Source: Desulfovibrio sp. ZJ369
Lineage (GTDB): Bacteria; Desulfobacterota; Desulfovibrionia; Desulfovibrionales; Desulfovibrionaceae
Length of the DNA stretch: 36,074 nucleotides
Assembly (NCBI RefSeq): GCF_011039085.1
Contig: NZ_JAAKEI010000029.1
Location: 1-36,074 of the forward strand
Direction: 5' to 3'
The notes beneath the pieces are model-generated. The model was given only the letters and a program-made list of their open reading frames with translations, was not told where the DNA came from and ran no database searches. The translations under genes and the position numbers were made by a program. Below are positions 35,057 to 36,074 of the stretch, one piece after another (the stretch's first letter is position 1; the number at the start of each line of letters is the position of its first letter).

Positions 35057-35551
35057 AATCCATTACACCTATAAGGAAAAATAGCGGTAACAACGATTTA
35101 AATTAAATGCCAATCAAAATATCTTGTTGCCGCTGTTTTTCTTTTTAAACTATATCTCATCTCCCTCCGCAAAAATTTACCGCAAAGATTTTTTCAGCCA
35201 ACGCTCTTGGTCAATTCTCTGGCTGAGCTGCAAACTTTCGTTGCCGGTCAAAATCCTCTTCAGCACCCCCCGCCTCACTTGCAAGGACTAAAAAGCAAGT
35301 TGTTGTCTACAGTTGTGGAGTAACATCCATTATTGTCGCATAGTGTTTATTTCTAAAAACCATAAAAAATCCAAAGCGATAAATATTTACGCTTTTAAAT
35401 ACAAAAACATGTCAAGCCTTTTTATAAAATTTTTTTGAGTCCAATATGAACCGCTTTGGAGGTTGTTGGATATGTTTTCAAGCTTGCAACATTGCAAATT
35501 TACGGAGATGGAAAAAAGTTATGCTACAGTTTGCCGAACCTAGAGCAGAGT
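35057..35551. other. AT-rich intergenic region after integrase D
   Basis: About 495 bp without a supportable gene on either strand. The middle is strongly AT-rich (TTTTTATAAAATTTTTTT near 35420) with scattered short repeats. It probably contains attachment arms and the promoter for the hairpin region and the AlpA-like gene, but nothing specific can be named. Confidence 0.4.
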
Positions 35552-35680
35552 ACCTTTGACTTTCTATGAAAGTCAAAGGTGGCATTCAGGCGAAAAACGC
35601 GGTTTTCGCCTGAATGTACGCCGCGTTGCGGCGGCTGCCGCTTTCGCGTCAGCAGAGCATTTTCAAAGAGAAAATGCTCT
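35552..35680. repeat. Array of consecutive perfect hairpins upstream of the AlpA-like gene
   Basis: Stem 1: ACCTTTGACTTTC (35552-35564) with GAAAGTCAAAGGT (35568-35580), 13 bp, three-base loop. Stem 2: CATTCAGGCGAAAA (35583-35596) with TTTTCGCCTGAATG (35603-35616), 14 bp. A short GC-rich stem (GCCGC/GCGGC) follows near 35625. Stem 3: AGAGCATTTTC (35654-35664) with GAAAATGCTCT (35670-35680), 11 bp. The block ends 20 bp before the AlpA-like start. It may be a structured leader, a small RNA or a dispersed intergenic repeat unit. Confidence 0.7.
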
Positions 35681-35700
35681 AACCAGACAGGAGAAAGTCC

Positions 35701-35904
35701 ATGCAAAATATACCCAGTAACGCTCTGCTTCGTCTGCCGCAGGTACTTGCGCTCATCCCCGTCAGCCGTAGCGCATGGTGGGCGGGCTGCAAGAACGGTC
35801 GGTATCCGAAACCCGTCAAACTCGGTCCGCGCACAACAGCGTGGAGGGCAGCGGATATTGCCGCGCTTCTGGAAAAGCTCACTGCCGATCCGGAGGAAAA
35901 ATGA
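35701..35904 (+). CDS. alpA: AlpA-family regulator
   Basis: The product has 67 residues. LLRLPQVLALIPVSRSAWWA is the AlpA helix-turn-helix, followed by GRYPKPVKLGPRTTAWRAAD and the closing helix IAALLEKL. AlpA proteins activate integrase or excision genes of P4-like islands. GGAGAAAGTCC is the ribosome site before ATG 35701. It lies downstream of integrase D on the same strand, the usual order of such islands, and its stop overlaps a further start as ATGA. Confidence 0.92.
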   Translation: MQNIPSNALLRLPQVLALIPVSRSAWWAGCKNGRYPKPVKLGPRTTAWRAADIAALLEKLTADPEEK

Positions 35905-36074
35905 ATCCCGTTTTTTCCCCGGCTCTTCGTCCGTCACACCCGCATGGGTGCCGGAAGCGGGCATTCCGTCAAGGCCAAGCCCTGGCGGGCCGCTTCGCGG
36001 GCCTTGACCAAATGCCCTTGCTTTCCGGCTATGGATGCTTGCGGGCGACGGACAAGGAAGCCTCCGGCGGGGGC
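35901..36074 (+). CDS. Start of a further gene, cut by the window end
   Basis: ATG 35901 overlaps the AlpA stop (ATGA), GGAGGAAAA precedes it, and the frame stays open to the last base (58 codons, starting MNPVFSPALRPSHPHGCRKR). No domain can be recognised in this much sequence. Coupling to AlpA suggests the next gene of the island, often a primase or replication protein, but the composition is also compatible with a chance frame. Confidence 0.4.
   Translation, partial: MNPVFSPALRPSHPHGCRKRAFRQGQALAGRFAGLDQMPLLSGYGCLRATDKEASGGG

Overview
The window is a stack of integrated mobile elements and shows almost no recognisable core chromosome. Fairly high GC in the coding parts, AT-rich control regions, the RdgC/topoisomerase/TOPRIM-primase module, P4-type integrases and a hairpin-rich intergenic repeat suggest a Gram-negative proteobacterium. 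A sulfate-reducer relative (Desulfovibrio/Bilophila type) is my best guess, but that is an inference from style, not from a marker gene.

Region A (1 to about 13940) is the right part of a conjugative or mobilizable element. It starts inside a TOPRIM primase gene that is translationally coupled to a type IA topoisomerase, followed by an RdgC-like protein. Next is a compact shufflon-like cassette array. A secreted protein with a phage tail-collar-type C-terminus is followed by three promoterless alternative C-terminal cassettes, one direct and two inverted. All four copies begin with the same 18-bp core, TTCCCGGAACTGTTTGCG. An ArdB/KlcA antirestriction gene and an Rci-like tyrosine recombinase gene lie beside the array. 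Then come a ParA partition operon with repeated AT-rich operator-like sites, two small unknown genes, a MOBP relaxase with MobC, a Rha-family regulator and a short tyrosine integrase ending beside a tRNA-Glu 3' fragment.

Region B (13891 to 31315) is bounded by identical 50-bp copies of the 3' half of a tRNA-Glu gene. Its integrase is at the right end, and TGCCCCAC arm-type repeats lie just inside both ends. Its backbone is an excisionase-like HTH gene, a primase/DUF927 helicase, a GGTGACA iteron array, a MobV relaxase and a small helix-rich accessory protein. Its cargo is a two-gene operon encoding a 1956-residue STAND/AAA-like ATPase and a 412-residue protein ending in a HEPN-type RNase motif. 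It also carries a two-pass membrane coiled-coil protein and a Fic AMP-transferase gene lodged between an intact integrase gene and an internally deleted copy of it. The ATPase-HEPN pair is the best candidate for an undescribed, probably anti-phage, system.

Region C (31316 to the end) holds two P4-type integrases in the same orientation, 1.1 kb apart, with small genes between them. An AT-rich stretch with three consecutive strong hairpins follows, then an AlpA-type regulator and the start of a further gene. These look like the integrase ends of two more, partly decayed islands.
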